Source: Eutrophocola sp965662685
GTDB lineage: Bacteria; Pseudomonadota; Gammaproteobacteria; Pseudomonadales; Pseudohongiellaceae
Length of the DNA: 56,077 nt
Direction of reading: 5' to 3'
Assembly (NCBI GenBank): GCA_965662685.1
Contig: CBFIIQ010000017.1
Coordinates: 1 to 56,077 of the forward strand
Position numbers and translations under genes: made by a program. The notes below the pieces were generated by a model. It searched no databases and was not told the DNA's origin. It saw nothing but the letters and a program-made list of their open reading frames with translations. Positions 1-8,895 of the stretch are shown here, piece by piece (position 1 is the stretch's first letter; each line of letters opens with the position of its first letter).

Positions 1-824
1 TTGGACAGAATTTCCTCGTCACCACTCTGCTGATATTGCGCCATTGCCAGGGCATTGATGGCAGCAATGTCTTCACCCTGATCCTGCAGATTCATCCCTT
101 CTGGAATATCAATGTAGTGAACCGGTTTCTCTCCTTTCATGAACTGCACACCCTGAAAATGGGATGGCAGAAATCCGGAGCCAAAATTGGCTGAGTCCAT
201 GTTCTGTCCCTGCCCGGGCCCCATATTATTCAAAACTATGAAAGACGGAAGATTATGGTTATCCGATCCAAGACCGTAACTCAGCCATGAACCCATTGAC
301 GGCCTTCCTACCAGCTGAAAGCCGGTCTGCAGAAACTGCGCTGCAGGATTATGGTTCACATGTTCGGTAACCATGGAATTGATGATACACAGCTCATCTG
401 CAATACCCCCCACATGGGGCCAGAAATCACTGACCCAGGCACCACTTTCACCGCGTTGTTTAAAGGGGGCAAGGTTTCGCACCAGTGGGAACTGGGTCTG
501 CCCCTGCACCATGGTCGAGAGACGCCCTTCTCCCATGATCGATGCCGGTGTCTGTTGGCCATGCATTTTCTCCAGCATCGGACAGTAATCAAAAGTATCC
601 ACATGGGAAATAGCGCCAAACATGTGCAGGTAAATTACCCGTTTGGCCTTTGGCACATGATGGGTGGCACCGAGTACACCCAGATCCTGTTGAAAAGTCG
701 ACTGGGCTAATGTTTCACTATTTAGCATATCGGCCAGCGCGGCCGCGCCAATCCCCAAGCTGCCTTTTTTTAGAAAGGCACGACGGGCAAGGGATTGAAT
801 GATGTCTCTTTCTCTATTACTCAT
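1..824 (-). CDS. DUF1501 family protein, Tat-exported (3' end outside window)
   Basis: About 274 codons of the N-terminal part are visible; the reading frame is open to the window edge. The N-terminus has a twin-arginine signal (ARRAFLKKG, arginines at residues 14-15, then a GIGAAALA hydrophobic core), so the protein is probably exported folded. The body has the DUF1501 look (VIYLHMFGAISHVDTFDYCP, then GMGSWLSYGLGS-like segments), a family related to sulfatases/alkaline phosphatases with no settled function. The ATG at 824 follows a weak GAGAAAG. It lies 32 bases downstream of the DUF1549/DUF1553 gene on the same strand; these two families are almost always paired, most famously in Planctomycetes and Verrucomicrobia, so they very likely form one operon. 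Family call is firm; the substrate is unknown. Confidence 0.85.
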   Translation of the reverse strand, partial: MSNRERDIIQSLARRAFLKKGSLGIGAAALADMLNSETLAQSTFQQDLGVLGATHHVPKAKRVIYLHMFGAISHVDTFDYCPMLEKMHGQQTPASIMGEGRLSTMVQGQTQFPLVRNLAPFKQRGESGAWVSDFWPHVGGIADELCIINSMVTEHVNHNPAAQFLQTGFQLVGRPSMGSWLSYGLGSDNHNLPSFIVLNNMGPGQGQNMDSANFGSGFLPSHFQGVQFMKGEKPVHYIDIPEGMNLQDQGEDIAAINALAMAQYQQSGDEEILS

Positions 825-856
825 TAGTACACTTTCTCTTTTCTATGGCGCTCTTA

Positions 857-3800
857 TCAGTGGCGTGTATAGGCATCAGGTGAATTCATGACTATACGGG
901 CGGTGGATGCCAGTGCGGCAAACTGTGCCAACTGCTCTTCGGCAAATTGAAAAACCACAAGCCCGGCACCCAGGTAATTCTCAGCACGCACATTGTCTTC
1001 CGAAAAGCGCTGGAAGGAACGGTTGTAATGATCGCGAAGGATTTCCCGTTCCTGATTCGACGGGTCACGACGCAATGCCAACCTGTAAAGATGGTTGATC
1101 TGCCCGGTCAGATCGTCGCTTTCTTCAAGCGCTCGATAGGCCATTCCCTCATAGGCTTCCAGATATTGCTCATCATTGAGCAGCACCAGTGCCTGCAAAG
1201 GTGTGTTGGATGTTCTGCGCCGGGCAATAGTCGTAATGCGCTGTGGAAAATCAAACACCTGTAATGCCGGATGCTGGGAAGCACGCTTTACATAACCATA
1301 CATAGTGCGGCGATGATGCTCATCTATTGATACCTGGTCAGCCAGAGGATAATCCACCGGCTGATTCACAGACACTGCCAACCAAACACCTTCTGGCTGG
1401 TAGGGATGCACGCTGGGGCCACCCACTTCGTTTTCCAGCAAACCACTGGCAAACAGGGCACTGTCCCGAATCACCTCAGCACTCTGACGCAATCTCACAC
1501 CTCGACTGAGTAAATGATTGAAAGGATCTTTTTGCTTTTCGAGCTCGCTGACCCTGGAGTCCTGTCGGTAGGTTGCAGACATCACCAGAATTTTTAAAAG
1601 ATGCCTGGTATCCCATTCAGAGCCCATTAATTCAGCCGCCAACCAGTCCAACAAGTCCGGGTGACTGGGGATCGCTCCCTGAGTACCGAAGTCCTCAGCA
1701 GTTTCCACCAGACCACGGCCAAACACGCCCTGCCAGAGGCGATTGGCATAAACACGAGAAGTCAGCGGGTTGTCAGGATCAAACAACCATTGCGTCAGGC
1801 CAAGTCGATTATTGGGGAGAGCTTCATTCCAGGAGAAAATCTGGTCAAAAGCCTGAGCTTCCACCTCTTCTCCAGGTTCTGTATAAATACCGCGCTGCTT
1901 GACTTGCATGCGCGGGGCAAAGGCATCTTCTCCCATCACCATGATTTCAGGTAGCCAGGAGATGAGCTGATTATGTTCTGCCGCTACCTCCCTGAGGGAC
2001 TCTTTTGCAGCCAGCAATTCCGAATTAGTCATGACTTTGAACTCACGGTAAGCAGTGATATCAATATCCGGGTTGTCTTGCGTTTGCAGAAAACTGATTT
2101 CCAGCGGACTAAGATCGCGATTATAGACCTTCACTTCATCCAGCCTGGAGCCAGCCAGAGTATATTGCTGCCAGCGTTTGCCAAAGCCCAGGCCATAGAG
2201 CGTGTCATCAATAAAGGCAAGAGGCTCGCTGATAATTGTCTGGGTCAGATTGTCTGCCAGAATTTCAACCTCCATCGGCGAACCGTTCAGGTAAAGCCTT
2301 ATCCCCCGTGCCCGGCTGGAGCCATCATAAGTGACTGTAATGTGTGACCACTGCCCCGGCGCAACTGGTTGCCGGGAAAGCACGCTGATCTTGTTATCCC
2401 GTGTATGCTGAATATCAAATCGCAGGTGATTGTTTTCCACATCCAGGGTATAGCCCATACCGGCAAAACGGATGTGCTGATTGTGGTTCAGGACAGTCGC
2501 CGTTTCATAAACCTGTGCAAACTGAATCCAGAAATCCAGGCTGAAGGCATCGGTGCGATCAAAATCGCCAACGTCCTCACCAAAATAACCCTTGTTCTGT
2601 TCATCAAAGACAAAGGCATTGCCGTGAATGCCTTCACCAAGCACAGGTGACTGAATAACTGCTGGCACCTGACCCGGAATTTCACTTGCTGACAGTTTTA
2701 CCAGATCTTCACGAATCCCCGCAGGCATATTTCGGCTGACAGTCATGGGCTGGCCCTGTTCCTGTCTTCCGAAGATTTCTATTTTGGCAAAATCCAGATC
2801 ACCCTCGTAAACACTTTCAAAGGAATAATGCGCTGCAAGGGCGTCATCAAGGGCTGTCTCAATTTCAGACCAGGCCTGATTTTTATCGGGCAAGCCGATA
2901 GTAAATAATTCCTCTTCGGTCACCGAGAGTACATTGTCGACAATCTGCTGTAAGGCGTCGATTTCCTCTTCCAGCGCTTTTAGCCTGGTTTCCGTTTCGG
3001 CATCCGGCAACACCAGGGAAGCGCCTGACTCTGCACCGACAAAACCGGCAGCCGCAATAGAGCCACCAGGTGAATAAAAGCCATTTTCCAGAGTGTTACT
3101 GAAGAATCCCGCAAACGCATAAAAGTCACGAATGGATATGGGGTCATACTTATGATCATGACACCTTGCGCAGCCAACCGTATGGCCGAGAACACCCACA
3201 CCCAGAGTCTCCACCCGGTCTATGGCATACTCGTTTTCATATTCTTCCGGGATGATGCCATTTTCTGAACTGCGCTGGCCCAGGCGTAAAAAGGTAGAGG
3301 CCATGATTTGCTCACGGGACGCATTGGGCAAAAGGTCTCCGGCAATCTGCCAGGTAAGAAATTCATCATAGGGCATGTTTTGCTGGTAGGCGCTGATGAC
3401 CCAGTCACGCCATGGATGCAACAACCTGTTACCGCCATCCTCCAGATAACCATCTGTATCTGCCCAACGGGCAATATCCAGCCACTGGCCCGTCATGTGT
3501 TCTGCATGCTCCACTGATGCCAGTAAGCCATCTACCAGATTTTCATAGGCATCAGGGGAAGTGTTCGCTTCAAAGTCAGCTACAGCATCCAGCGTTGGCG
3601 GTAGTCCGGTCAGGTCGAGGGTGACACGATTGATCAGAGTGGCTTTGTCAGCTTCCTGGGAAAGCTCGAGTCCTTCCTGTGTCAGGCGGGCATCAATGAA
3701 TGCGTCTATTTCATTTACGCCTGCAGGCGAAGGAGTATCTGGCCTGCTGACAGGCACATAGGCCCAATGCCTTTCATATTGCGCGCCCTGTTCAATCCAG

Positions 3801-4186
3801 TTGCTCAATAACTGTTTTTCTTTAGGGTTAAGCGTTTTGTTGGTGTCAGGCGGTGGCATTACCACATCAGGATCCGTGGACATAATCCTGCGCACTAACT
3901 CACTGGCATCAGGGTCTCCAGCAACAATTGCAAACTTGCCCGGCGATTCCGGCAGTTCGCCGGTAGCAGTTTCTGCCAAATCCAGTCTTAGACCGGCTTT
4001 CTGTCCCCCTTCGGCATCAGGACCATGGCAGGCAAAACAGTTATCTGAAATGATGGGACGGATATCCCAGTTGTAGGAGAGCAGGCCCGCATTATCTGCC
4101 TGTTGTCCGGAGTCACCATTATCACCGCACCCCATTAGCATAAGGCTCAGTACTGGAATAAAAATATGACTTGTTTTCAGAGGCAT
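857..4186 (-). CDS. PSCyt1-DUF1549-LamG-DUF1553 lipoprotein (planctomycete-type cytochrome protein)
   Basis: This 1109-residue protein starts with a lipoprotein signal (lipobox LMGC, Cys20). A cytochrome-like PSCyt1 segment follows with CFACH at residues 50-54, then a DUF1549 (PSCyt2) domain with a second motif, CARCHDHKYDP, starting at residue 339. A concanavalin/LamG-like insert sits in the middle (roughly 490-680), and DUF1553 (PSD1) fills the C-terminus (NPLTSRVYANRLWQGVFGRGLVE; YRQDSRVS). The frame stays open upstream to 4309, but the ATG at 4186 is chosen because only it puts the lipobox at the N-terminus. The pair with DUF1501 is thought to act on polysaccharides or sulfated glycans at the cell surface, but this is not proven; the LamG insert suggests glycan binding. 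Two CXXCH motifs suggest c-type heme. Confidence 0.88.
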   Translation of the reverse strand: MPLKTSHIFIPVLSLMLMGCGDNGDSGQQADNAGLLSYNWDIRPIISDNCFACHGPDAEGGQKAGLRLDLAETATGELPESPGKFAIVAGDPDASELVRRIMSTDPDVVMPPPDTNKTLNPKEKQLLSNWIEQGAQYERHWAYVPVSRPDTPSPAGVNEIDAFIDARLTQEGLELSQEADKATLINRVTLDLTGLPPTLDAVADFEANTSPDAYENLVDGLLASVEHAEHMTGQWLDIARWADTDGYLEDGGNRLLHPWRDWVISAYQQNMPYDEFLTWQIAGDLLPNASREQIMASTFLRLGQRSSENGIIPEEYENEYAIDRVETLGVGVLGHTVGCARCHDHKYDPISIRDFYAFAGFFSNTLENGFYSPGGSIAAAGFVGAESGASLVLPDAETETRLKALEEEIDALQQIVDNVLSVTEEELFTIGLPDKNQAWSEIETALDDALAAHYSFESVYEGDLDFAKIEIFGRQEQGQPMTVSRNMPAGIREDLVKLSASEIPGQVPAVIQSPVLGEGIHGNAFVFDEQNKGYFGEDVGDFDRTDAFSLDFWIQFAQVYETATVLNHNQHIRFAGMGYTLDVENNHLRFDIQHTRDNKISVLSRQPVAPGQWSHITVTYDGSSRARGIRLYLNGSPMEVEILADNLTQTIISEPLAFIDDTLYGLGFGKRWQQYTLAGSRLDEVKVYNRDLSPLEISFLQTQDNPDIDITAYREFKVMTNSELLAAKESLREVAAEHNQLISWLPEIMVMGEDAFAPRMQVKQRGIYTEPGEEVEAQAFDQIFSWNEALPNNRLGLTQWLFDPDNPLTSRVYANRLWQGVFGRGLVETAEDFGTQGAIPSHPDLLDWLAAELMGSEWDTRHLLKILVMSATYRQDSRVSELEKQKDPFNHLLSRGVRLRQSAEVIRDSALFASGLLENEVGGPSVHPYQPEGVWLAVSVNQPVDYPLADQVSIDEHHRRTMYGYVKRASQHPALQVFDFPQRITTIARRRTSNTPLQALVLLNDEQYLEAYEGMAYRALEESDDLTGQINHLYRLALRRDPSNQEREILRDHYNRSFQRFSEDNVRAENYLGAGLVVFQFAEEQLAQFAALASTARIVMNSPDAYTRH

Positions 4187-4357
4187 TGGTTTATTAACTT
4201 GCTTTGAATAATTGATATGACTAAGACAAGTGGAAAAATTATTATATAGCCACTTATCCATAACGGAAGTCGAATTTTCAGGAATTCTTGCTCTGCCGGG
4301 TAGAAGCATTCGCCCGCATGCGCTATAAACATATATAAGAATAACAAGGACTGAGAC

Positions 4358-5257
4358 ATGAATATCAAAAAAACCTGCTGCATACTACTAATACCATTTT
4401 TGGGCTTGCTAATGCATGTGCCAGCCCATGCTGCCGATGAGACTGTTTCCCTGAAAGTCATCACCTCCAACGAATCAAGCCTCCACGCTAATTTCACTCT
4501 GGTGATGGGAGAAAATGACATGGTGCTCATTGATGCGCCCTTTACCAATGCCGATGCGCACCGACTGGTGGCAGACATGTTGGAAACTGGCAAGAATCTA
4601 ACTGCTATCTATATCACTCATGATCATCCGGATCACTTCTGGGCCATGCAGGTTGTAATGGATGCCTACCCCGATGCGCAGGTTATTTCCCATCCGGAAG
4701 TGGTAGCGGATATCTGGCGCTCCATTCCATTCAAGATTATTCGCTGGAGTCCGATGTTGGGTAATAACGGACCCGAATTCCCTACGGCGCCCGTGCCGAT
4801 GACACGAGACTGGTTTGAGCTGGAAGGTCATCGTCTGGAAGTCATTGGCCCGATGCAGGGAGATCATCACAATGCCACAGCCATCTGGATTCCAGAACTC
4901 AGTGCACTTATTGCCGGTGACATTGCTTTTCATGGTATTCATGTCTGGCTGGGTGAAACCCTTGAAGAACAGCGCCTGGACTGGGTGGCGAATCTCAATG
5001 CTCTGATCGATATGAACCCTGCGATTGTTGTGGCTGGCCACAAGCGTCCAGGCCTTGATGATGACGTTACCACTCTGGCCTTCACGCGCGACTATATTCT
5101 GGACTTCAATAGGGAAGCTAAAACTGCCAGAAATTCCAGTATGCTTATCGCCAAAATGCGTGAGCTCTATCCAGATGTCATTGATGTGCTGGATAATTTC
5201 ATTCTGGTGAATTCTGCCCAGGTAGGAGTGGGTGAGATACCACCCTGGGAAGAATAA
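4358..5257 (+). CDS. Exported MBL-fold metallo-hydrolase
   Basis: This 299-residue protein has a cleavable signal peptide (cut after about AHA at residue 25) and a metallo-beta-lactamase fold. The zinc signature THDHPDH gives H88, H90, D92 and H93. Further ligands are probably in GDHHNA, the Asp of LIAGDIAFHG and the His of VVAGHKRPG. The ATG follows AAGGA at a good distance. It opens a plus-strand run: the serine hydrolase begins 1 base after its stop, so the two are probably translated together. The sequence is closest to secreted MBL proteins of the quinoprotein-relay/SoxH-like type rather than true beta-lactamases. The substrate cannot be read from the sequence. Confidence 0.85.
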   Translation: MNIKKTCCILLIPFLGLLMHVPAHAADETVSLKVITSNESSLHANFTLVMGENDMVLIDAPFTNADAHRLVADMLETGKNLTAIYITHDHPDHFWAMQVVMDAYPDAQVISHPEVVADIWRSIPFKIIRWSPMLGNNGPEFPTAPVPMTRDWFELEGHRLEVIGPMQGDHHNATAIWIPELSALIAGDIAFHGIHVWLGETLEEQRLDWVANLNALIDMNPAIVVAGHKRPGLDDDVTTLAFTRDYILDFNREAKTARNSSMLIAKMRELYPDVIDVLDNFILVNSAQVGVGEIPPWEE

Positions 5258-5258
5258 T

Positions 5259-6485
5259 ATGAGCAAATTAGCAATAAAGACTTTTCCGCTACTTGCTGCT
5301 TGTTTGTTTTCATTACCCTGCAGTGCTCAACAAAAGCTGCCAGCACCTCTGGAAGGTATGCCCTCTGATGTTCCCGTAGCTGTGCAAATTCTTCGCTGGC
5401 ATATGCTGGATAATGATGTCAGTGCCCTGGCTTTTCGGGAGATGGATCAGTTATTTACCACCCGCAGCGTTGCCCGAAGTGGTCCGGTTTGGGAATTACC
5501 CCGAACCGATCATGCCATGGACTTTTCCTATTCATGGCAGGGTAGCTCCTATAGTGCAGAAGACTTTCTGGAACGTACTTATACCAACGCTCTGCTTGTT
5601 ATGAAACAGGGCAGAATAGTGACAGAGATTTACCGTAATAACTCAACACCACAATCCCGGTTTATCGGCTGGTCGATGACCAAATCCATTACCTCTGTGC
5701 TTGTAGGTTGCGCCATGGACGATGGCTATATCGACTCCCTCGACATTGCTATTTCGGATTATCTGCCCGAGCTTATCGGTGGCGGCTATGAAGGTGTATC
5801 TATTCGCCATGTTATGCAAATGCGCTCTGGCGTGGACTATGAAGAACGCTATGACTTTGCCAATCCCGGCATTGCTGCCAGCAACCATATTTCATCACTG
5901 GTAAAAAACAATACCCGCTTTACCGATGTTGCCAAGACCTTGACCCGTCTCAATCAGCCAGGTGAAATTTTTCAGTACAAAACCATCGATACCGCTGTAC
6001 TGGGCTGGCTGATTGAACGCAGCACTGGCATGAGTACCGCGGCCTACACTGAACACTGTCTATGGGAGCCATTAGGAGCTGAGTCCGATGGCTTCTATAT
6101 TATGGATGGCCCTCCCGGTACCGGCCGGGAATTCAGTGGTGCTGGTTACAATGCCACTTTGCGCGACTATGCCCGGGTTGGTCAGATGGTACTCAATGGT
6201 GGAGTCGCCAACGGTCAACGGATTGTTTCCGAGGACTGGATTAACCTGTCCACACAACCTTCTGGTGGTGAAGATCAGCGTCGAGGTGGCTATGGCTATC
6301 AATGGTGGACCATGGGAAACAGCGAAGCGTTTTCTGCCATAGGACTGCAAGGCCAATACATCTATATTGATCCGGACACCCGGACCGTCATCGTGAAACT
6401 GAGTTATTTTCCACCAGGTGATAATTCGGCCCAGGATGGGGAAACTCTCGCCTTTATGACTGCGGCCTCGCGCTGGCAACCCTGA
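5259..6485 (+). CDS. Exported beta-lactamase-family serine hydrolase
   Basis: This 408-residue protein has a Sec signal peptide (cut near CSAQQ, residue 24) and a class C beta-lactamase/penicillin-binding fold. The nucleophile motif SMTK lies at residues 139-142, followed by the typical ITSVLVGCAMDDGYI helix, the LPEL...SIRHVMQMRSGVDY region and a C-terminal strand YIYIDPDTRTVIVKLS. The frame extends to 5232, but the ATG at 5259, just after the TAA of the MBL gene, gives a proper signal peptide. Members of this family are esterases, D-aminopeptidases or 6-aminohexanoate-dimer hydrolase-like enzymes as well as beta-lactamases. With an MBL hydrolase upstream, a shared catabolic substrate (ester, lactone or amide) is plausible but inferred. 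Confidence 0.85.
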   Translation: MSKLAIKTFPLLAACLFSLPCSAQQKLPAPLEGMPSDVPVAVQILRWHMLDNDVSALAFREMDQLFTTRSVARSGPVWELPRTDHAMDFSYSWQGSSYSAEDFLERTYTNALLVMKQGRIVTEIYRNNSTPQSRFIGWSMTKSITSVLVGCAMDDGYIDSLDIAISDYLPELIGGGYEGVSIRHVMQMRSGVDYEERYDFANPGIAASNHISSLVKNNTRFTDVAKTLTRLNQPGEIFQYKTIDTAVLGWLIERSTGMSTAAYTEHCLWEPLGAESDGFYIMDGPPGTGREFSGAGYNATLRDYARVGQMVLNGGVANGQRIVSEDWINLSTQPSGGEDQRRGGYGYQWWTMGNSEAFSAIGLQGQYIYIDPDTRTVIVKLSYFPPGDNSAQDGETLAFMTAASRWQP

Positions 6486-6539
6486 AGCATGTTCTTCGAG
6501 TTACAATCATATGAATTACAACGTCGGAAGCTAAATTAA

Positions 6540-7274
6540 ATGAGTAGAGATAAACCCTGGCCTCAAGCCGGTCGCGAACGCCTGATCGTGCCCCAGCCAG
6601 TAGGCACCTATGGCACTGACCTGCCTGATCTGCGCGCCGAAATGCTGGGCAAGGTTGATGATGCCCATGTACTGATGATGGGCGATAACCCGGCGCTGCC
6701 ACGCATGCCGGAAAAACCTACGCTACAGGACTATTTCAAACTGCGCATGAATGAATCCACACGGCGTCACTTGCTGGAATCAGCGAAACGCGCAAAGGAT
6801 GATGGGCGCGATGATAAAGTAGTACTGGCCTGCATGCTGCATGATATTACCAATGCCTGTCTTATCCGCACCGATCATGGTTACTGGGGTAGTCAGTTAA
6901 TTGCTCCCTATGTGGATGAAGAAGTTGCCTGGGCTGTAAAGTATCATCAGGCACTGCGCTATACTCCGGATCCTGCTGTTGACTACGAATACCCCAAACT
7001 TTATCTGCAACTGTTCGGAGACGATTATGATCCTCCAGACTATATAAAACGGGATGCAGAGTATGCCATGAGACATAAGTGGTATATGACGTCCCGCTAT
7101 ATCACTCTGTATGACATCTACTTCTTTGATGAACTGGACAACCCCGTTGAAATTGAGGAATTTGATGACATCATCGCCCGTAATTTCCGCCAGCCTGAGG
7201 AAGGACTGGGTTATGATGATTCTCCTTCTTCTCATATGTGGCGCACCATGATCTGGCCAAATAACTTCCTTTGA
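6540..7274 (+). CDS. HD-domain protein, PhnZ/MIOX-like di-iron oxygenase superfamily
   Basis: This is a 244-residue cytosolic protein without a signal peptide. The metal ligands of an HD fold are visible: H77 (RRHLLESAKRAKDDG), H101-D102 (MLHDI), H113 (DHGYWG) and H136 (KYHQALR). This order and spacing match the single-domain HD oxygenases such as PhnZ (organophosphonate cleavage) better than HD phosphohydrolases. The first 60 residues and the acidic C-terminus are not recognised. It follows the serine hydrolase by 54 bases on the same strand, so it may be the third gene of that operon. Superfamily is likely; oxygenase activity is inference from the motif pattern, and phosphohydrolase activity remains possible. 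Confidence 0.6.
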   Translation: MSRDKPWPQAGRERLIVPQPVGTYGTDLPDLRAEMLGKVDDAHVLMMGDNPALPRMPEKPTLQDYFKLRMNESTRRHLLESAKRAKDDGRDDKVVLACMLHDITNACLIRTDHGYWGSQLIAPYVDEEVAWAVKYHQALRYTPDPAVDYEYPKLYLQLFGDDYDPPDYIKRDAEYAMRHKWYMTSRYITLYDIYFFDELDNPVEIEEFDDIIARNFRQPEEGLGYDDSPSSHMWRTMIWPNNFL

Positions 7275-7403
7275 CTCCGGAAAAAAGACATCTTTAGCGG
7301 TTTAAAGGGACAGTCTTCCCGAGTGACTTGAAACCATCTCTGGATTCAGTATTATTTTGCACCGTGAATTAGGTGTTTATCTGTGAAAAAACATCATTAT
7401 CTG

Positions 7404-7431
7404 TTGTATTTTTCTGTAATCAGCATAATAT
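7404..7431 (+). promoter_or_regulatory. Candidate sigma-70 promoter for the OmpA-family gene
   Basis: TTGTAT (7404-7409) and TAATAT (7426-7431) are separated by 16 bases in an AT-rich gap and lie about 50 bases upstream of the OmpA-family start. It fits a strong constitutive outer-membrane gene, but it rests on eye matching only. Confidence 0.4.
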
Positions 7432-7478
7432 TCGCGCCCGATCAATCCCAATAACATTATTATTTTAAAGGAAATTAC

Positions 7479-8624
7479 ATGAAATCCCTGAAGGTGATTT
7501 TCACTACAACCATTCTCACCATAAGCCTGATGTTTTCTGGTCTGTTATCAGCCCAGGAGATACTCAATACAGGCAACATCTATATTGGTGGCGTTGGCTA
7601 TTTTTCAGACACCGACCGCAACATAGATGATGACATAGGCATCGTTCTGGGTGGAGAGCTTCCACTGTCCGAACGCTGGTCAGTATCTTCCGACTATTAC
7701 ATGATTGGTTCGGATGTGAAGTTTATTGGTGGTGATGCTGATCTGGACTTTTTCCGGGTTGGCCTGAACTATCACTTCGACCAGGTAGGTGGTTGGCAGC
7801 CGTACCTCGCATTCGGTGCTGGCTATGTCGACCTTGAAGCTGCTGGCACTATCAATGACGAAACCGAACACACGGTTGACGTTGGTTTCGGCTTCAAACG
7901 TATGATGAATGAAAAATGGATGCTGCGTGGTGACTACAAGCTCATCAATGGCGAAGACGTTCATGGCTTTGATGACGCACTGTCGGTGGGTATTGCCTAT
8001 ACTTTTGGCAAACGTGCATCTGCACCAGCTACCGCTTCTCGCTCATCAACCTCCAGCACTATGATGGATAGCGACAATGATGGCGTGCCTGATAGCAGTG
8101 ACGCTTGCCGCAACACACCAGCCGGCACCCAGGTTGACAGTCGTGGTTGTGAAATAGATAGCGACCGTGACGGCGTTGTCGATTCCCGCGATAACTGCCC
8201 TGATACAACGGCAAACCTTGCTGTTGATAATGTCGGCTGTCCAATTCTGGAAGTTACACAGCGTCGCCAGGAATTGCGCGTGAACTTTGATTACGACCGT
8301 TCTGAAGTAAAACCACAGTACGATAACGAAATCGAAGATTTTGCTGAATTCATGGAAGTCTATGGCAACACCAATGTAGTCATTGAAGGTCATACCGATA
8401 GCCGCGGTCCTGATGCGTACAATCAGGCTCTTTCCGAACGTCGCGCCCAAGCGGTCCGTGATGAACTGGTTAATGAGAATGGTATTGCTGCCGAGCGTGT
8501 GAGCACTGTTGGTTGTGGTGAGTCACGGCCGGTTTCTTCCAATGATACCGATGCAGGTCGTGCACAGAATCGTCGCATAGAAGCTGTTATCAGTGTCGAA
8601 GTAGAAGAACAGAGACGTCGTTGA
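7479..8624 (+). CDS. OmpA/OprF-family outer-membrane protein
   Basis: This is a 381-residue outer-membrane protein. A signal peptide (cut after LLSA, about residue 25) precedes an eight-stranded OmpA-like beta barrel (about 30-170) with the typical aromatic strand ends. A linker then carries two thrombospondin type 3 calcium-binding repeats (DSDNDGVPDSSDAC, DSDRDGVVDSRDNC; about 190-250). The C-terminal OmpA domain (about 265-375) has VNFDYDRSEVKP and the peptidoglycan-binding region VIEGHTDSRG...NQALSERRAQAV...NRRIEAVI. This order matches OprF-like proteins, which tether the outer membrane to peptidoglycan. The ATG follows AAAGGA, and a strong terminator follows the gene, so it is monocistronic. 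Confidence 0.93.
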   Translation: MKSLKVIFTTTILTISLMFSGLLSAQEILNTGNIYIGGVGYFSDTDRNIDDDIGIVLGGELPLSERWSVSSDYYMIGSDVKFIGGDADLDFFRVGLNYHFDQVGGWQPYLAFGAGYVDLEAAGTINDETEHTVDVGFGFKRMMNEKWMLRGDYKLINGEDVHGFDDALSVGIAYTFGKRASAPATASRSSTSSTMMDSDNDGVPDSSDACRNTPAGTQVDSRGCEIDSDRDGVVDSRDNCPDTTANLAVDNVGCPILEVTQRRQELRVNFDYDRSEVKPQYDNEIEDFAEFMEVYGNTNVVIEGHTDSRGPDAYNQALSERRAQAVRDELVNENGIAAERVSTVGCGESRPVSSNDTDAGRAQNRRIEAVISVEVEEQRRR

Positions 8625-8663
8625 GCAAGTAACCAGCAACCGGGAATTTTTCTTTTCCCGAAC

Positions 8664-8694
8664 AAAAAACCCCGCGATTGCGGGGTTTTTTTTT
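8664..8694 (+). terminator. Rho-independent terminator after the OmpA-family gene
   Basis: The stem CCCCGC (8670-8675) pairs with GCGGGG (8680-8685) around a GATT loop and is followed by a run of T. A flanking A run lets it also work in reverse. A smaller hairpin (CGGGAA...TTCCCG, 8641-8660) lies just before it. Confidence 0.92.
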
Positions 8695-8895
8695 ATTTCA
8701 ATATTACTGATCAGCCTGATGTCATAACTGTTTTTATACCAGGGTTTTGTCGATTATCACCAATAGTTTCGCACCATAAGCGTGCGCATTTTTGTTCCAA
8801 AACAGTGCTCTCTTTTTGTTTCACTATTCTCGGCGGATATGTAACTATCCTTAACAATCCTGACAAATATTTAAATAAAAAAGTGGTTATTCAAC

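Noticed and set aside
4598..5266. Open frame of 222 codons on the minus strand opposite the MBL hydrolase
   Set aside because: The sense gene has intact zinc motifs and a signal peptide; the antisense product has neither motif nor ribosome site.
5259..6485. Antibiotic-resistance beta-lactamase
   Set aside because: The SxxK motif and fold are shared by many esterases and peptidases; no ampR-like regulator or resistance context is present.
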